Source: an uncultured Alphaproteobacteria bacterium (lineage in GTDB: Bacteria; Pseudomonadota; Alphaproteobacteria; RF32; CAG-239). Taken from it: a stretch of 12,580 nt of DNA. The DNA is taken from contig UQFU01000052.1 in NCBI GenBank assembly GCA_900540425.1, forward strand, positions 1-12,580. The letters run 5' to 3'. Made by a program: the position numbers and the translations under genes. Of this stretch, positions 1 through 8,575 are shown piece by piece (positions within the stretch are counted from its first letter, which is position 1; each line of letters opens with the position of its first letter). The notes under the pieces were generated by a model. That model was not told where the DNA came from. It worked only from the letters and a program-made list of their open reading frames with translations, and did not search any database.

Positions 1-75
1 CCGCGGGCCGGAACCGCCGCCGCCACCGCCGGAACCTCCGCCGCCGCCACCGCCGCCACCGCCGCCGCTGCTACC
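1..75 (-). repeat. GGC/GGT-rich low-complexity tract encoding poly-Gly with Ser breaks
   Basis: On the minus strand this stretch is nearly all GGN codons, with TCC, AGC or AGT serines at intervals (runs of nine and six glycines are visible). It is coding, and it is the kind of sequence in which replication slippage changes length. It reaches the window edge, so its full extent is unknown. Confidence 0.75.
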
Positions 76-696
76 TCCGGAAGAAGTTGACGGAGGTGTT
101 GGGGGAGGCGGGCAGGATGTACAGCAGGTACGTGTTCCGCCGCATCCGTCCGAACATGAAGTTGTACACGAACAGCCGGTTTCGCTGCTCTTCGGCGAAC
201 ATATACATTGCGTATATTTCTTGGTCGAAGAACGGTCGTCGGTACAAGAGCTTCCGGCCAGATAATATTGGCCGTTACAGTTAGACGAAGTGTATCTGAA
301 CTGGCTGTTGCAGACGCATTTTTGATAGTAGGGATAGTTGTTTGGGCATTGGTTGTATAAATGTTTGTCGGGGTCCGAACAGCTCTGAACCTTATAATCG
401 TTCTCCAAACACCAGCGTACCGGGTTACAGTCCAGATAATGGGTGTCGATGTCGCAAGTCTCGTCCAAAGCATAATATTTCGGGCATTGTGCGGAGGTAT
501 AATACTTAAATTCAGCATTCTGCTCCATACAAAGCTTTTCATCCCGGTTCAAATCCATGTTAGATTCGTTTGATGATTTTCCTTCCAGACCGGCACCTTG
601 CCAGTCAGGCAAGAAGGTGGTCTTAGCCTCTGCGCTTCCGCCATAACAGCATATTGCGCCGGCTGTCGCCGCCAGCAACATAAATTTTCTATACAT
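1..696 (-). CDS. Secreted cysteine-rich protein with C-terminal Gly/Ser tract (partial, C-terminus off window)
   Basis: The minus-strand frame is open from the ATG at 696 to the window edge, giving 232 codons without a stop. The start is preceded by GGAGG at a 7-nt spacing. Residues 1-24 look like a Sec signal peptide: basic MYRK, a hydrophobic core, then an A-E-A site after which cleavage is plausible. The mature part has about 20 cysteines between residues 56 and 195, many as CxC or CC pairs (127/129, 164/166, 175/177, 191/192), plus many Tyr and Asn. A proline stretch (196-202) follows, then a tract of almost only Gly with single Ser from 207 onward. This suggests a disulfide-stabilised exported or surface protein with a flexible tail. 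No family is recognised. No lipobox fits Cys16 or Cys17. It is transcribed away from the mrcA operon. Confidence 0.8.
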   Translation of the reverse strand, partial: MYRKFMLLAATAGAICCYGGSAEAKTTFLPDWQGAGLEGKSSNESNMDLNRDEKLCMEQNAEFKYYTSAQCPKYYALDETCDIDTHYLDCNPVRWCLENDYKVQSCSDPDKHLYNQCPNNYPYYQKCVCNSQFRYTSSNCNGQYYLAGSSCTDDRSSTKKYTQCICSPKSSETGCSCTTSCSDGCGGTRTCCTSCPPPPTPPSTSSGGSSGGGGGGGGGGGSGGGGGGSGPR

Positions 697-719
697 TTAA
701 AGTCCTCCGGTTAATAATT

Positions 720-743
720 CTTATATATAATCACTTATATATA
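720..743. repeat. AT-rich direct repeat CTTATATATA, two copies
   Basis: CTTATATATA occurs at 720-729 and 734-743, a 14-bp period, within the leader of the minus-strand gene. It could be a regulator site or simply AT-rich leader sequence; nothing in the sequence decides this. Confidence 0.4.
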
Positions 744-748
744 GCTTA

Positions 749-776
749 ATTGTACCACATTTGAAGATATATTCAA
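749..776 (-). promoter_or_regulatory. Predicted promoter of the cysteine-rich protein gene
   Basis: Read on the minus strand, TTGAAT (771-776) and TACAAT (749-754) are separated by 16 bp. They lie about 50 bp upstream of the ATG at 696 and match the sigma-70 consensus well. The predicted 5' leader (about 742 to 697) contains a direct repeat of CTTATATATA. Confidence 0.55.
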
Positions 777-892
777 CATAATTTATTGTGCCGGGCGGGA
801 GCAGGGCGGAATTCGGCAAAAATTTCATCAGATAAAGTGGGATAATTCAATTGGTGCTTTAAATAAAGATAAAATTATTGTAATTTGCAAGC

Positions 893-904
893 ATATTGCA
901 ATAT
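893..904. promoter_or_regulatory. Perfect 12-bp palindrome upstream of mrcA
   Basis: ATATTGCAATAT is a perfect palindrome 23 bp before the mrcA start. Its core TTGCAA (896-901) is repeated at 885-890, 11 bp away, about one helical turn. The position fits an operator near the mrcA promoter. No clear consensus promoter is visible here: TTGCAA 885-890 with TAAATT 907-912 is the best but weak pair. This is an inference from symmetry only. Confidence 0.3.
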
Positions 905-927
905 TTTAAATTCTTGGATTATCTTTA

Positions 928-3408
928 ATGTTAAAAACACTGTCTTCGTTGTTAAGTACGTTTCTGTTTTTTGCGGTAGTAATCATTGTCATTATTATCA
1001 GCTCCTTGTTTGAATATTCGGTCACGCTTCCCGATTATCGCCAGCTGGAAAAATATGAACCAAAGGTAACCACCCGGCTTTATGCCGGCGACGGCCGCCT
1101 GTTGATGGAATATGCCAGCGAAAAACGCTTTTTTGTTCCGGTCGATAAAATTCCCGATAAGGTAAAACAGGCGTTTATCTCTGCCGAAGATAAAAATTTT
1201 TACCGGCATTCCGGGTTGGATTATAAAGGGATTGCCCGTGCGGCTTTGGGCAATATTGCCGGCATGTTTTCCGGTCGCCGCCCGTCCGGGGCTTCTACGA
1301 TTACGCAGCAGGTGGCAAAAAACTTTTTGCTTACCCCTGAGGTAAGTTACAAGCGCAAAATCAAGGAAGCGCTGCTGGCTTTTCGGATTGAAGACGCATT
1401 CAGCAAAAGCCACATCTTGGAGCTGTATTTGAATGAAATTTATCTCGGCAATCGCTCGTATGGTGTGGCATCTGCTGCGCTGAATTATTTCGGCAAGCCG
1501 CTGGATAAGCTCAATCTGGAAGAAATGGCCTACCTTGCGGCTCTGCCTAAAGGGCCGAATAACTATAACCCCAAAAAACACATGGAACGCGCCGTTGCCC
1601 GTCGCAACTGGGTTCTGGAACGTATGGCTGCGGACGGCTATATTACAGAAGACGAAGCGGCCCAGGCCCAGGCTAAACCGCTGGTAACACTAGACCGCAA
1701 CAACGAGTTCATCAAAGATGCCCAGTATTTCAGCGAAGAAGTCCGCCGCCGCGTTACCAAACGTTTTGGCGAAGACGCTTTGTATGAAGGCGGTATGATT
1801 ATCCGCACGACCGTAGACCCCAAACTCCAGGAGATTGCCACCGACATTTTTCAAAACCAGATTTTGCAGTATGACCGCCGCCATGGTTGGCGCGGAGCCC
1901 CAAAAAACATCAGTCTGGAAGGCGATTATCTGCAGGCGCTGAAGGCGGCCGAACTCCCCAAAGGCAAACGCGAAGGCTGGGAAAAGGCTGTTGTGACCGC
2001 TGTTTCGGCTGATAAGGCCGCAATCAAAACCGAAGCCGGGCTCGAAGGGCAGATTCCCCTGTCGGTTCTGGATTGGGCACGCAAAGTTTTGCCTAATCAG
2101 GGAATAGGCGGCGCCCCGAAATCTGTTGCCGATGTTCTCAAAGCCGGCGATGTGGTATATGTTGAGAAAATTTCCGAAAAAACGGCCAGAGCAAAAAAAT
2201 TGGCGGACAATGCCTATGAACTGCGGCAGATTCCCGATGTCGAGGGCGGCCTCATTGCCATGGATCCGCATACGGGAAAAGTTCTGGCTTTGGTCGGTGG
2301 CTATGATTTTGCCAAATCCCAGTTTAACCGCGCTACCCAGGCCAAACGCCAAACCGGATCGGCATTCAAGCCCTTTGTCTACATGGCGGCGCTGGATAAC
2401 GGATATTCGCCGACGGATTTGATTTTGGATGCGCCGTTTGTTTTGGATCAGGGCGAAGGGCTGCCCAAATGGAAACCCAAAAACTATTCGACCAATTTCT
2501 ATGGGCTGACGACCCTGCGCCAGGGGATTGAAAAATCCCGCAACCTCATGACCGTCCGCCTGGCTCAGGATGTGGGAATGGATAAAGTGTCGGAATATGC
2601 CGCCAAATTCGGCATTAACGACCATCTGCCCGAGTTGCTGTCAATGTCGCTCGGTGCCGGAGAAACCCGGTTGATTGATATGGCTGCGGGGTATTCGATG
2701 ATTGTCAACGGCGGCAAAAAAATTACGCCGTACTTTATTGAGATGATACAAGACAGAAACGGCAAGGCTGTTTTTCGCCATGATAACCGGCCGTGCTCCG
2801 ATTGTAATGTTGCTGAATGGCAAATGCAGGATATTCCGGAGTTGGCCGACGTCCGTGAGCAGATTGTCGATCCGCTCAGCGCCTACCAGATGACCAGTAT
2901 CTTGGAAGGCGTCGCCCAGCGCGGCACCGCGGCCCGCCTGCGCAGCCTGAAAAGGCACCTGGGCGGCAAAACCGGAACCACTAATGAAAATAAAGAGGCT
3001 TGGTTTGTCGGCTTTACGCCAGACTTGGTTGTTGCAACCTATATTGGTTTTGATGAGCCCCGGACTTTAGGCCGCCGGGAAACCGGAGCTGCCGCAGCTT
3101 TGCCGGTATTTTACGACTTTGCCGCCAAAGCTCTGGTCGGCAAGCCTGATACGCCGTTCCGCACGCCGCGGGGCATTAAATTGGTTCGGGTCAACTATCA
3201 AAACGGCCGGCCGGCAACCCCGCAGGACAAGTCGGTTATTGTCGAAGCGCTGAAGCCGGATTTTGACTTTAACCGCCATAAGCAGAAAATTATCGGCGAA
3301 AGCACCGAAGCCGGCGCCGCTTCGGAAAACGGCAGCGGCACCCCGCCGCAAAATGCGGTTTTTGAAACTTCCGAAGACGGCGGCTTCCAGCTTGGAACGG
3401 AATATTAG
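928..3408 (+). CDS. mrcA: Penicillin-binding protein 1A, bifunctional glycosyltransferase/transpeptidase
   Basis: This class A PBP polymerises lipid II into glycan strands and cross-links the stem peptides on the periplasmic side of the inner membrane. It has one N-terminal membrane anchor (about residues 8-27). The GT51 domain contains the EDKNFYRH motif with catalytic Glu87, GASTITQQ at 121-128, and a later SKxxILELYLNEIYLG block. An OB-like linker region of roughly residues 310-440 follows. The transpeptidase domain has Ser478-x-x-Lys481 (TGSAFK), Ser537-Arg-Asn539 and Lys681-Thr-Gly-Thr684, all intact. The C-terminal 80 residues are polar and probably disordered. The 826-residue length is normal for alphaproteobacterial PBP1A. 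The start has only a weak GGA upstream, but the membrane anchor begins right after it. First gene of a five-gene cluster. Confidence 0.96.
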   Translation: MLKTLSSLLSTFLFFAVVIIVIIISSLFEYSVTLPDYRQLEKYEPKVTTRLYAGDGRLLMEYASEKRFFVPVDKIPDKVKQAFISAEDKNFYRHSGLDYKGIARAALGNIAGMFSGRRPSGASTITQQVAKNFLLTPEVSYKRKIKEALLAFRIEDAFSKSHILELYLNEIYLGNRSYGVASAALNYFGKPLDKLNLEEMAYLAALPKGPNNYNPKKHMERAVARRNWVLERMAADGYITEDEAAQAQAKPLVTLDRNNEFIKDAQYFSEEVRRRVTKRFGEDALYEGGMIIRTTVDPKLQEIATDIFQNQILQYDRRHGWRGAPKNISLEGDYLQALKAAELPKGKREGWEKAVVTAVSADKAAIKTEAGLEGQIPLSVLDWARKVLPNQGIGGAPKSVADVLKAGDVVYVEKISEKTARAKKLADNAYELRQIPDVEGGLIAMDPHTGKVLALVGGYDFAKSQFNRATQAKRQTGSAFKPFVYMAALDNGYSPTDLILDAPFVLDQGEGLPKWKPKNYSTNFYGLTTLRQGIEKSRNLMTVRLAQDVGMDKVSEYAAKFGINDHLPELLSMSLGAGETRLIDMAAGYSMIVNGGKKITPYFIEMIQDRNGKAVFRHDNRPCSDCNVAEWQMQDIPELADVREQIVDPLSAYQMTSILEGVAQRGTAARLRSLKRHLGGKTGTTNENKEAWFVGFTPDLVVATYIGFDEPRTLGRRETGAAAALPVFYDFAAKALVGKPDTPFRTPRGIKLVRVNYQNGRPATPQDKSVIVEALKPDFDFNRHKQKIIGESTEAGAASENGSGTPPQNAVFETSEDGGFQLGTEY

Positions 3409-3424
3409 ACGGAGAAAAAAAGCA

Positions 3425-4532
3425 ATGCGTGCTGAAATATATGAATTGGTTCAGGAAATCAAGCAGTCTTTGCAACTGCTGAGGAGGTCTCTTTGACTAT
3501 GAAAATGCATTGGACCGCTTAAGCGAACTGAATGCCCTGAGTTCTGACGCCGGGTTGTGGAACGATGCCGAAAAAGCCCGCCGGCTGATGAGCGAAAAAA
3601 CGACTTTGGAAGAAGCGCTGACCCGCTATCAGAATATGGAGCAGAATTTGCAGGACTATTCCGAATTGGCCGAGTTGGCGGAAGCTGAAGGCGATGAAGC
3701 ATCTCTTGCCGATTTGAAACGGCATCTGGAAGACCTGCGCGGCGAAGCCAGGCACAGCGAGCTGGAAGCCTTGCTGAACGGCGAGGTTGATGCCAATGAC
3801 GCCTTTTTGGAGGTCCATGCCGGCAGCGGTGGAACCGAAGCCCAGGATTGGGCGGAAATGCTGTTGCGAATGTATAGCCGCTGGGCCGAAGGCCACCATT
3901 ATAAGGTTGAATATCTGGAAGAAACCGAAGGCGAAGTTGCCGGGCTGAAGTCGGCAACGGTCAAAATCAGCGGACATAACGCCTATGGCTGGCTGAAATC
4001 TGAATCGGGCGTGCACCGGCTGGTGCGGATTTCGCCGTTTGACAGCGCTGCCCGGCGGCATACCAGTTTTGCATCTGTCGGCGTTTATCCGGTAATTGAT
4101 GACGAGATAGAAATTGAAGTGAACGAGTCCGATTGCCGGGTTGACACCTACCGGGCATCGGGTGCCGGCGGACAACATATTAACAAAACCGATTCGGCCG
4201 TGCGGATTACCCATATTCCGACCGGAATTGTCGTTCAATGCCAAAACCAGCGCTCGCAGTTTCAGAACCGTGAGGCTGCCTGGAAGATGCTCAAGGCGCG
4301 TCTTTATGAACGCGAACTCCAAAAACGCGAGGCCGAAGCGCAGGATATGCGCGATGCCCAGACGGATATCGGCTGGGGGCATCAGATTCGTTCCTATGTA
4401 TTGCAGCCTTATAAAATGATTAAGGACCTGCGGACGGAGGTGGAAACCTCTGATTGCAAAGCGGTGCTGGACGGGGACATTGATTTGTTTCTGAGTGCCG
4501 CCTTAGCCCATAAGGTAGGTGCAAATGCGTAA
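3425..4532 (+). CDS. prfB: Peptide chain release factor 2 (RF2), made by +1 programmed frameshift
   Basis: RF2 recognises UGA and UAA stop codons and triggers peptide release. Translation starts at the ATG at 3425 (GGAG at 3411-3414) and reads 23 codons to an in-frame TGA at 3494-3496. It then continues in the +1 frame from GAC at 3495, giving 368 residues in total. The stop-codon-reading tripeptide Ser203-Pro-Phe205 is followed by DSAARRHTS. The catalytic Gly248-Gly-Gln250 is present within [10 protein letters not shown]. The rest ([40 protein letters not shown]-like TDIGWG) matches RF2 throughout. Gene callers would probably report only the second frame from an internal TTG at 3510, losing the N-terminus. 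It lies 16 bp after mrcA and its last 8 nt overlap the next gene. Confidence 0.95.
3482..3497 (+). promoter_or_regulatory. RF2 programmed +1 frameshift signal
   Basis: AGGAGG (3482-3487), a 3-nt spacer TCT, then CTT TGA C (3491-3497). This is the classical bacterial RF2 layout: an internal Shine-Dalgarno sequence three bases before the CUU slip codon, with a UGA followed by C, a weak termination context. When RF2 is scarce the ribosome slips from CUU to UUU and continues; when RF2 is abundant it terminates at UGA. This is autoregulation established for E. coli prfB. Confidence 0.95.
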
Positions 4533-5367
4533 ATTCCGGCATATATTGAAAGTTGCGGCATTGGCTGCCATCGCCGGATATGTTGCTTTTTGCGCGGCGG
4601 TTTACCTGCGGCAGGAATGGTTTTTCTTTCGTCCTTCGGAACAAGCCGCCCGCCTGGAAAACGCCCATGCCAACGGCTATCCCGCCGAACGCGTTGATTA
4701 TAAGTCGGCTGACGGAACGCCGTTGTATGCCTGGTATACCAAACCGCGGCCTGGGAAAAAAATTGTCGTGTTTCTGCACGGGAATTCTTATAATATAGAA
4801 AAATTTTATCCCAAAATGCTCCCGTTGGCAGAAGCCGGATATGGGGCTTTTATTCCCGAGTACCGCGGATTTGGCGGCGTTAAGGGGCGTATTACCGAAG
4901 CCGGGCTGACCGCAGATGCCGAAGCTGCCGTTGCCTGTTTGCATGGCTTGGGGTATCAAAACCGGGATATTTTTATTTATGGATTTTCCATGGGGACGCA
5001 TATGGCTTCCTATGTTGCGTCACAGAACGGAGAAAAGGCGCCGTTTGCCGGGCTGATCTTGGAAGCGCCGTTTAATACGCTGCTCGAAGTTGCCCGGGCG
5101 CACGTCTGGATACCGCTTCCGCTTGAGCTGATTGTCCGCGACAAATATGACAATCTGGCGTTGATTCAAAAAATTCGCACGCCGTTGCTGATAATGGCCG
5201 GAACCGATGACGAAACGATACCGGCCGGCTTGGCGGAAGATTTGTTTGCCGCGGCACCGGAACCCAAGCAGTTAGTGATTTACCGGGGCGGCGGCCACAG
5301 CGATTTGTACAACTTTCGTAATTACAGGGATGTATTGGCCTGGTTGAAGAAATATGAAAAAAATTAG
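4525..5367 (+). CDS. Membrane-anchored alpha/beta hydrolase (BEM46/ABHD13-like serine hydrolase)
   Basis: A 280-residue serine hydrolase with an N-terminal hydrophobic segment (about 9-27) that probably anchors it in the inner membrane with the catalytic domain outside. The oxyanion region is His85-Gly-Asn87, the nucleophile elbow is G-F-Ser155-M-G, the acid is probably Asp229 in AGTDDETIP, and the base is His258 in GGGHSD. This order and spacing fit the alpha/beta hydrolase fold and resemble BEM46/YfhR-type proteins. The substrate is unknown. The ATG at 4525 is preferred over a GTG at 4519, because AAGG at 4512-4515 is 9 nt from the ATG but only 3 nt from the GTG. It overlaps the end of prfB by 8 nt (ATGCGTAA), suggesting translational coupling. 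Confidence 0.85.
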   Translation: MRKFRHILKVAALAAIAGYVAFCAAVYLRQEWFFFRPSEQAARLENAHANGYPAERVDYKSADGTPLYAWYTKPRPGKKIVVFLHGNSYNIEKFYPKMLPLAEAGYGAFIPEYRGFGGVKGRITEAGLTADAEAAVACLHGLGYQNRDIFIYGFSMGTHMASYVASQNGEKAPFAGLILEAPFNTLLEVARAHVWIPLPLELIVRDKYDNLALIQKIRTPLLIMAGTDDETIPAGLAEDLFAAAPEPKQLVIYRGGGHSDLYNFRNYRDVLAWLKKYEKN

Positions 5368-8300
5368 TAACCGCAGATATGTCTTTAAAAAAGTAATGGA
5401 CTATACCGGCGCTGCGTTTTTGGCTTTGCTGCTTATCTTTTTGTGGCAACTGTACCGGGGGCCGATTGCCGTTCCGTTTCTGAAACCCTATATTATCAAG
5501 GCGTTGAATCATGATGATGCCGAATACCAGGTAACTTTGGATTCGGTGAATATTGAGCTGGTCCGTTCCATTCAGCCGATTAAGATTATTGCCAATAATG
5601 TTACCTATCGCAAAAATGACGAAACGTTTGTGGTGACGGCGCCCAAAACCTCTGTTTCTTTCAGTATCCGGGCTTTGTTGCACGGGGTGGTCGCTCCGAG
5701 CAGTATCGAGGTTAATCGGCCGACAGCTTATTTGTTTACGAGTTATGGTGTCGGCAGCGGCGGCGAAAACCTCAATCGCAAAAAGCTGGAATATTATTTT
5801 GAGGGCTTTGAGGAATTTATTGAGCGCTTTAATGCTGAAGACCGGTCTTATACCGAAAGCTATATTAATGATATCAGGATTAACAATGCCGAAGTGGAAC
5901 TCCATGAAGTCGAATTGGGCCGCAAATGGGTGCTCTCGGATCTGAATTATCGTTTTGAGCGCCATTTTACCAATATGGAAACGAGCTTCAGCGCCCTGCT
6001 GAAACTGACCGAGCAGGTTACCTCAACCATCGGCTTGGACGCCGTTTACCGACCCTCGGGAAATAAACTTGCGCTTCGGGCATATTTTGCGGACCTAAAT
6101 CCCGGTGAGGTTGTCGACAATCTTTTGGAACCGGAAAAGAAACGTGATTTTTATCAGATTAATTTGCCGTTGAGCGGGCAGATAGAAACCCTGATAGACT
6201 TTGATGAGGTTCTCCAAAACCGTGACGATGTGGCCAAAAGCGTTGACAGCGCATTTGAAAAAATCGTCTTTTCGGTAGAAGGCGGCAGCGGTAATATTCT
6301 TTTTGCCGACCGGGAGGAATATAAATACCCGGTATCTTCCTTTGCTTTGAACGGAGAATTGAACGCCGGGCTGGACAAACTGACGATTAACGATGCCGAA
6401 TTTGACCTCGGCGGGCAGAAAACCCTGTTAAGCTTTGATGTTTCGGGATTGAAAAAATATTTTCTCGACAGTTCACCTGAAGACATAAAGCTGACTTTCA
6501 AAGCTCATATTGACAAACTCCGTTTTGATGACCTTTATAAGCTTTGGCCGCGTTATATTGCCGAAAAAGCTTGGCTCTGGTGCGAAGACAGCATCTATGG
6601 CGGCGAAGCCTCCAATGCCGATTTTGTGTTTGACTTCGGCTATGATCCGCAAAAGAAAACGATTGCTTTCCAAAATCTCGTCGGAAACGTCGATGTCGTC
6701 GATTCCAATCTGAATTACCTGAAAGGAATGCCGGATATAAAGAACATATACGGACATGTCACTTTCTCCCCCCGCGATCTGAAAGTGAGCATCGACAAGG
6801 GCGTGTCTGACGGAGTGATTATGACCGGCGGGCAGGTGTTGCTGACTGATTTGGATAAGGAAGATAATTTTGCCGATATCAAAATTGAGGCGGAAAGTTC
6901 AATTACCGATGCCCTGAAGCTGATTGACAATCCGCCGCTGGGCTATGCTTCCGAAATGGGGCTGAAACCGGACAGTTTTGAAGGAACTGCCGAAACCAGC
7001 CTGGGGCTGAAATTTGAACTCAAGGCCGATTTGGAACCTGATGAAGTAGGTGTTGACGTCAATTCCAGCCTTCATGACGTCAGAATTCCCAATATCATAC
7101 AGGGAAAAACCGTGTCGGCTCAGGCTCTGTCGCTGAAGGTTAATAACGGCGGCATGCGCATAGAAGGAAATGCCGAGTTTGACGATATACCGGTGCAGCT
7201 GGTCTGGGACGAAAACTTCGGGGCGAAAAATTATAAAAGCAAATATAAGCTCGGGTTTAAGTATGATGCCGCTTTCCGCAAAAAGTTCGGTTTGCAGCAA
7301 TACAGCATTCTGAATGCGCCTTATGTTATCGGTGACGCTGCGGTGGAGGCGGATATAACCGCCTATGAAAACGACCGTTACGATGTTGATGTCAATGCCG
7401 ATATGGTTGATACCGAGCTTAATTTCGGCTTTCTCGGGCTGGTTAAAAATTGGGGCGAAAAGGCTCGTTTGAATGCCAAACTGATTTTGAACGGCGGCAA
7501 GTTGACTTCAATTCCGTCGCTGAATTTTTCAAAAACGGATTTTGTGCTGAAAAGCAAAATTGATTTGGATAAGAACGGTGCCGTTAAAGTGGTCGAGATT
7601 ACCAATATTCAGGCGCCCAAAACGGCGGCGCGGGGCAAAATTGAGTTTGCCAATACCAAAAGACAAAAAATCAAAGTTAACATTTCCGGAACCAGTTACG
7701 ATCTGTCGGTATTTTTTGCTTCCAAGTCTTCCGGACCGCAGACGGGACGTGCTAAACGGCCCCCAAAACCTGCAAAAGACGAACTGGAAGATGTAACCGA
7801 TGCCGACATTAATATCGCGGTTAACCGCCTTTGGACCAATCCGACGGTATCGGTGCGCAATTTTGCCGGCAGCGCCAAACTGCGTAATGGCATCGGTATT
7901 GAGGAAATGCATCTGATCGGCAATTACGGAAGCTCTCCCAAGTCTTATCTTAAGCTCGACTACGAACCCCGGCCGAATAAGGAGCACATGCTGACCATTG
8001 ACAGCAATGATGCCGGCGATACGCTGAAAGTTCTGCACATATACGAAAATATGCGCGGCGGACGCCTGAATATTCAGGCTTTGCGCCAGGCCGACAAGAA
8101 AATAGTCGGCCACGCCAAAATCCGCAATTTTAGTGTTCACAATACGCCGATTTTGGCCAAATTGCTGACGGTTGCTTCTTTTAGCGGTATTGTTAATCTG
8201 CTGACCGGAGAAGGGCTGAATTTCTCTCATTTTGACGCGCCGTTTACCTATGAAAACCAGGTGTTGTCAGTCAAAGACGGCAGGGCTTTCGGCAATGTTA

Positions 8301-8575
8301 TGGGAATTTCGGGCAGCGGCAGCTATGACCGTTATTATAATGAGCTCAACGTTAAGGGATTATTTGCGCCGGCATACAGCCTTAATACCCTGCTGGGTAA
8401 AATCCCGTTGGTCGGCAATCTGCTCTCCGGCAAAGACGGAACGGTTTTTGCCGCTAATTATGAAATTACCGGCAATATCAACGATCCCAAAATCAGTTAT
8501 AACCCTCTGTCAGCGTTGAGCCCGAATTCCTTAAAAGAAATGTTCTCCTCAATATTTGGAAAAAATGATGAATAA
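5354..8575 (+). CDS. AsmA/YhdP-like envelope protein (DUF3971 and AsmA-like C-terminal region)
   Basis: A 1073-residue protein with one N-terminal membrane segment (about 16-34) and a long, mostly beta-strand-like remainder without further membrane segments. The C-terminal 150 residues carry signatures of the AsmA-like C region: ILAKLLTVASFSGIVNLLTG, then G-S-G-S-Y-D-R, LNVKGLFAPAYSLNTLLGKI, PLVGNLLSG, and a final ISYNPLSALSPNSLKEMF. E. coli relatives YhdP, TamB and YdbH are implicated in moving phospholipids to the outer membrane. The same role is inferred here, with the body spanning the periplasm. A Lys/Pro-rich insert lies near residues 790-812. The start overlaps the hydrolase end by 14 nt. 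The ribosome binding site is weak (GAAGAA), which fits coupled translation. Confidence 0.85.
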   Translation: MKKISNRRYVFKKVMDYTGAAFLALLLIFLWQLYRGPIAVPFLKPYIIKALNHDDAEYQVTLDSVNIELVRSIQPIKIIANNVTYRKNDETFVVTAPKTSVSFSIRALLHGVVAPSSIEVNRPTAYLFTSYGVGSGGENLNRKKLEYYFEGFEEFIERFNAEDRSYTESYINDIRINNAEVELHEVELGRKWVLSDLNYRFERHFTNMETSFSALLKLTEQVTSTIGLDAVYRPSGNKLALRAYFADLNPGEVVDNLLEPEKKRDFYQINLPLSGQIETLIDFDEVLQNRDDVAKSVDSAFEKIVFSVEGGSGNILFADREEYKYPVSSFALNGELNAGLDKLTINDAEFDLGGQKTLLSFDVSGLKKYFLDSSPEDIKLTFKAHIDKLRFDDLYKLWPRYIAEKAWLWCEDSIYGGEASNADFVFDFGYDPQKKTIAFQNLVGNVDVVDSNLNYLKGMPDIKNIYGHVTFSPRDLKVSIDKGVSDGVIMTGGQVLLTDLDKEDNFADIKIEAESSITDALKLIDNPPLGYASEMGLKPDSFEGTAETSLGLKFELKADLEPDEVGVDVNSSLHDVRIPNIIQGKTVSAQALSLKVNNGGMRIEGNAEFDDIPVQLVWDENFGAKNYKSKYKLGFKYDAAFRKKFGLQQYSILNAPYVIGDAAVEADITAYENDRYDVDVNADMVDTELNFGFLGLVKNWGEKARLNAKLILNGGKLTSIPSLNFSKTDFVLKSKIDLDKNGAVKVVEITNIQAPKTAARGKIEFANTKRQKIKVNISGTSYDLSVFFASKSSGPQTGRAKRPPKPAKDELEDVTDADINIAVNRLWTNPTVSVRNFAGSAKLRNGIGIEEMHLIGNYGSSPKSYLKLDYEPRPNKEHMLTIDSNDAGDTLKVLHIYENMRGGRLNIQALRQADKKIVGHAKIRNFSVHNTPILAKLLTVASFSGIVNLLTGEGLNFSHFDAPFTYENQVLSVKDGRAFGNVMGISGSGSYDRYYNELNVKGLFAPAYSLNTLLGKIPLVGNLLSGKDGTVFAANYEITGNINDPKISYNPLSALSPNSLKEMFSSIFGKNDE

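Noticed and set aside
87..573. Two short plus-strand frames in the left edge (87-284 and 361-573)
   Set aside because: Both are opposite the cysteine-rich gene, which has a signal peptide, promoter and ribosome binding site, and neither has a convincing start.
790..815. G-rich run (GGGCGGGAGCAGGGCGG) as a possible G-quadruplex
   Set aside because: Only three G-triplets plus a pair are present, so a standard four-tract quadruplex is not supported.
1690..2625. Long minus-strand open frame (311 codons) inside mrcA
   Set aside because: It is antisense to a fully conserved transpeptidase region. Its composition is that of a reverse-frame shadow and no ribosome binding site or domain is apparent.
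3519..4382. Minus-strand open frame (287 codons) across prfB
   Set aside because: Antisense to the RF2 core including SPF and GGQ. The long open frame follows from codon bias on the real strand.
3510..4532. prfB as a single frame starting at TTG 3510
   Set aside because: The codon at 3510 is an internal Leu. The upstream in-frame coding with the SD-CTT-TGA-C signal gives the true RF2 N-terminus.
5072..5965. Minus-strand open frame (297 codons) across the hydrolase/AsmA-like junction
   Set aside because: Antisense to two well-supported overlapping genes. No recognisable protein features and no start signal.
7529..8230. Minus-strand open frame (233 codons) inside the AsmA-like gene
   Set aside because: It is antisense to the AsmA C-terminal region; only that sense-strand sequence shows recognisable family features.
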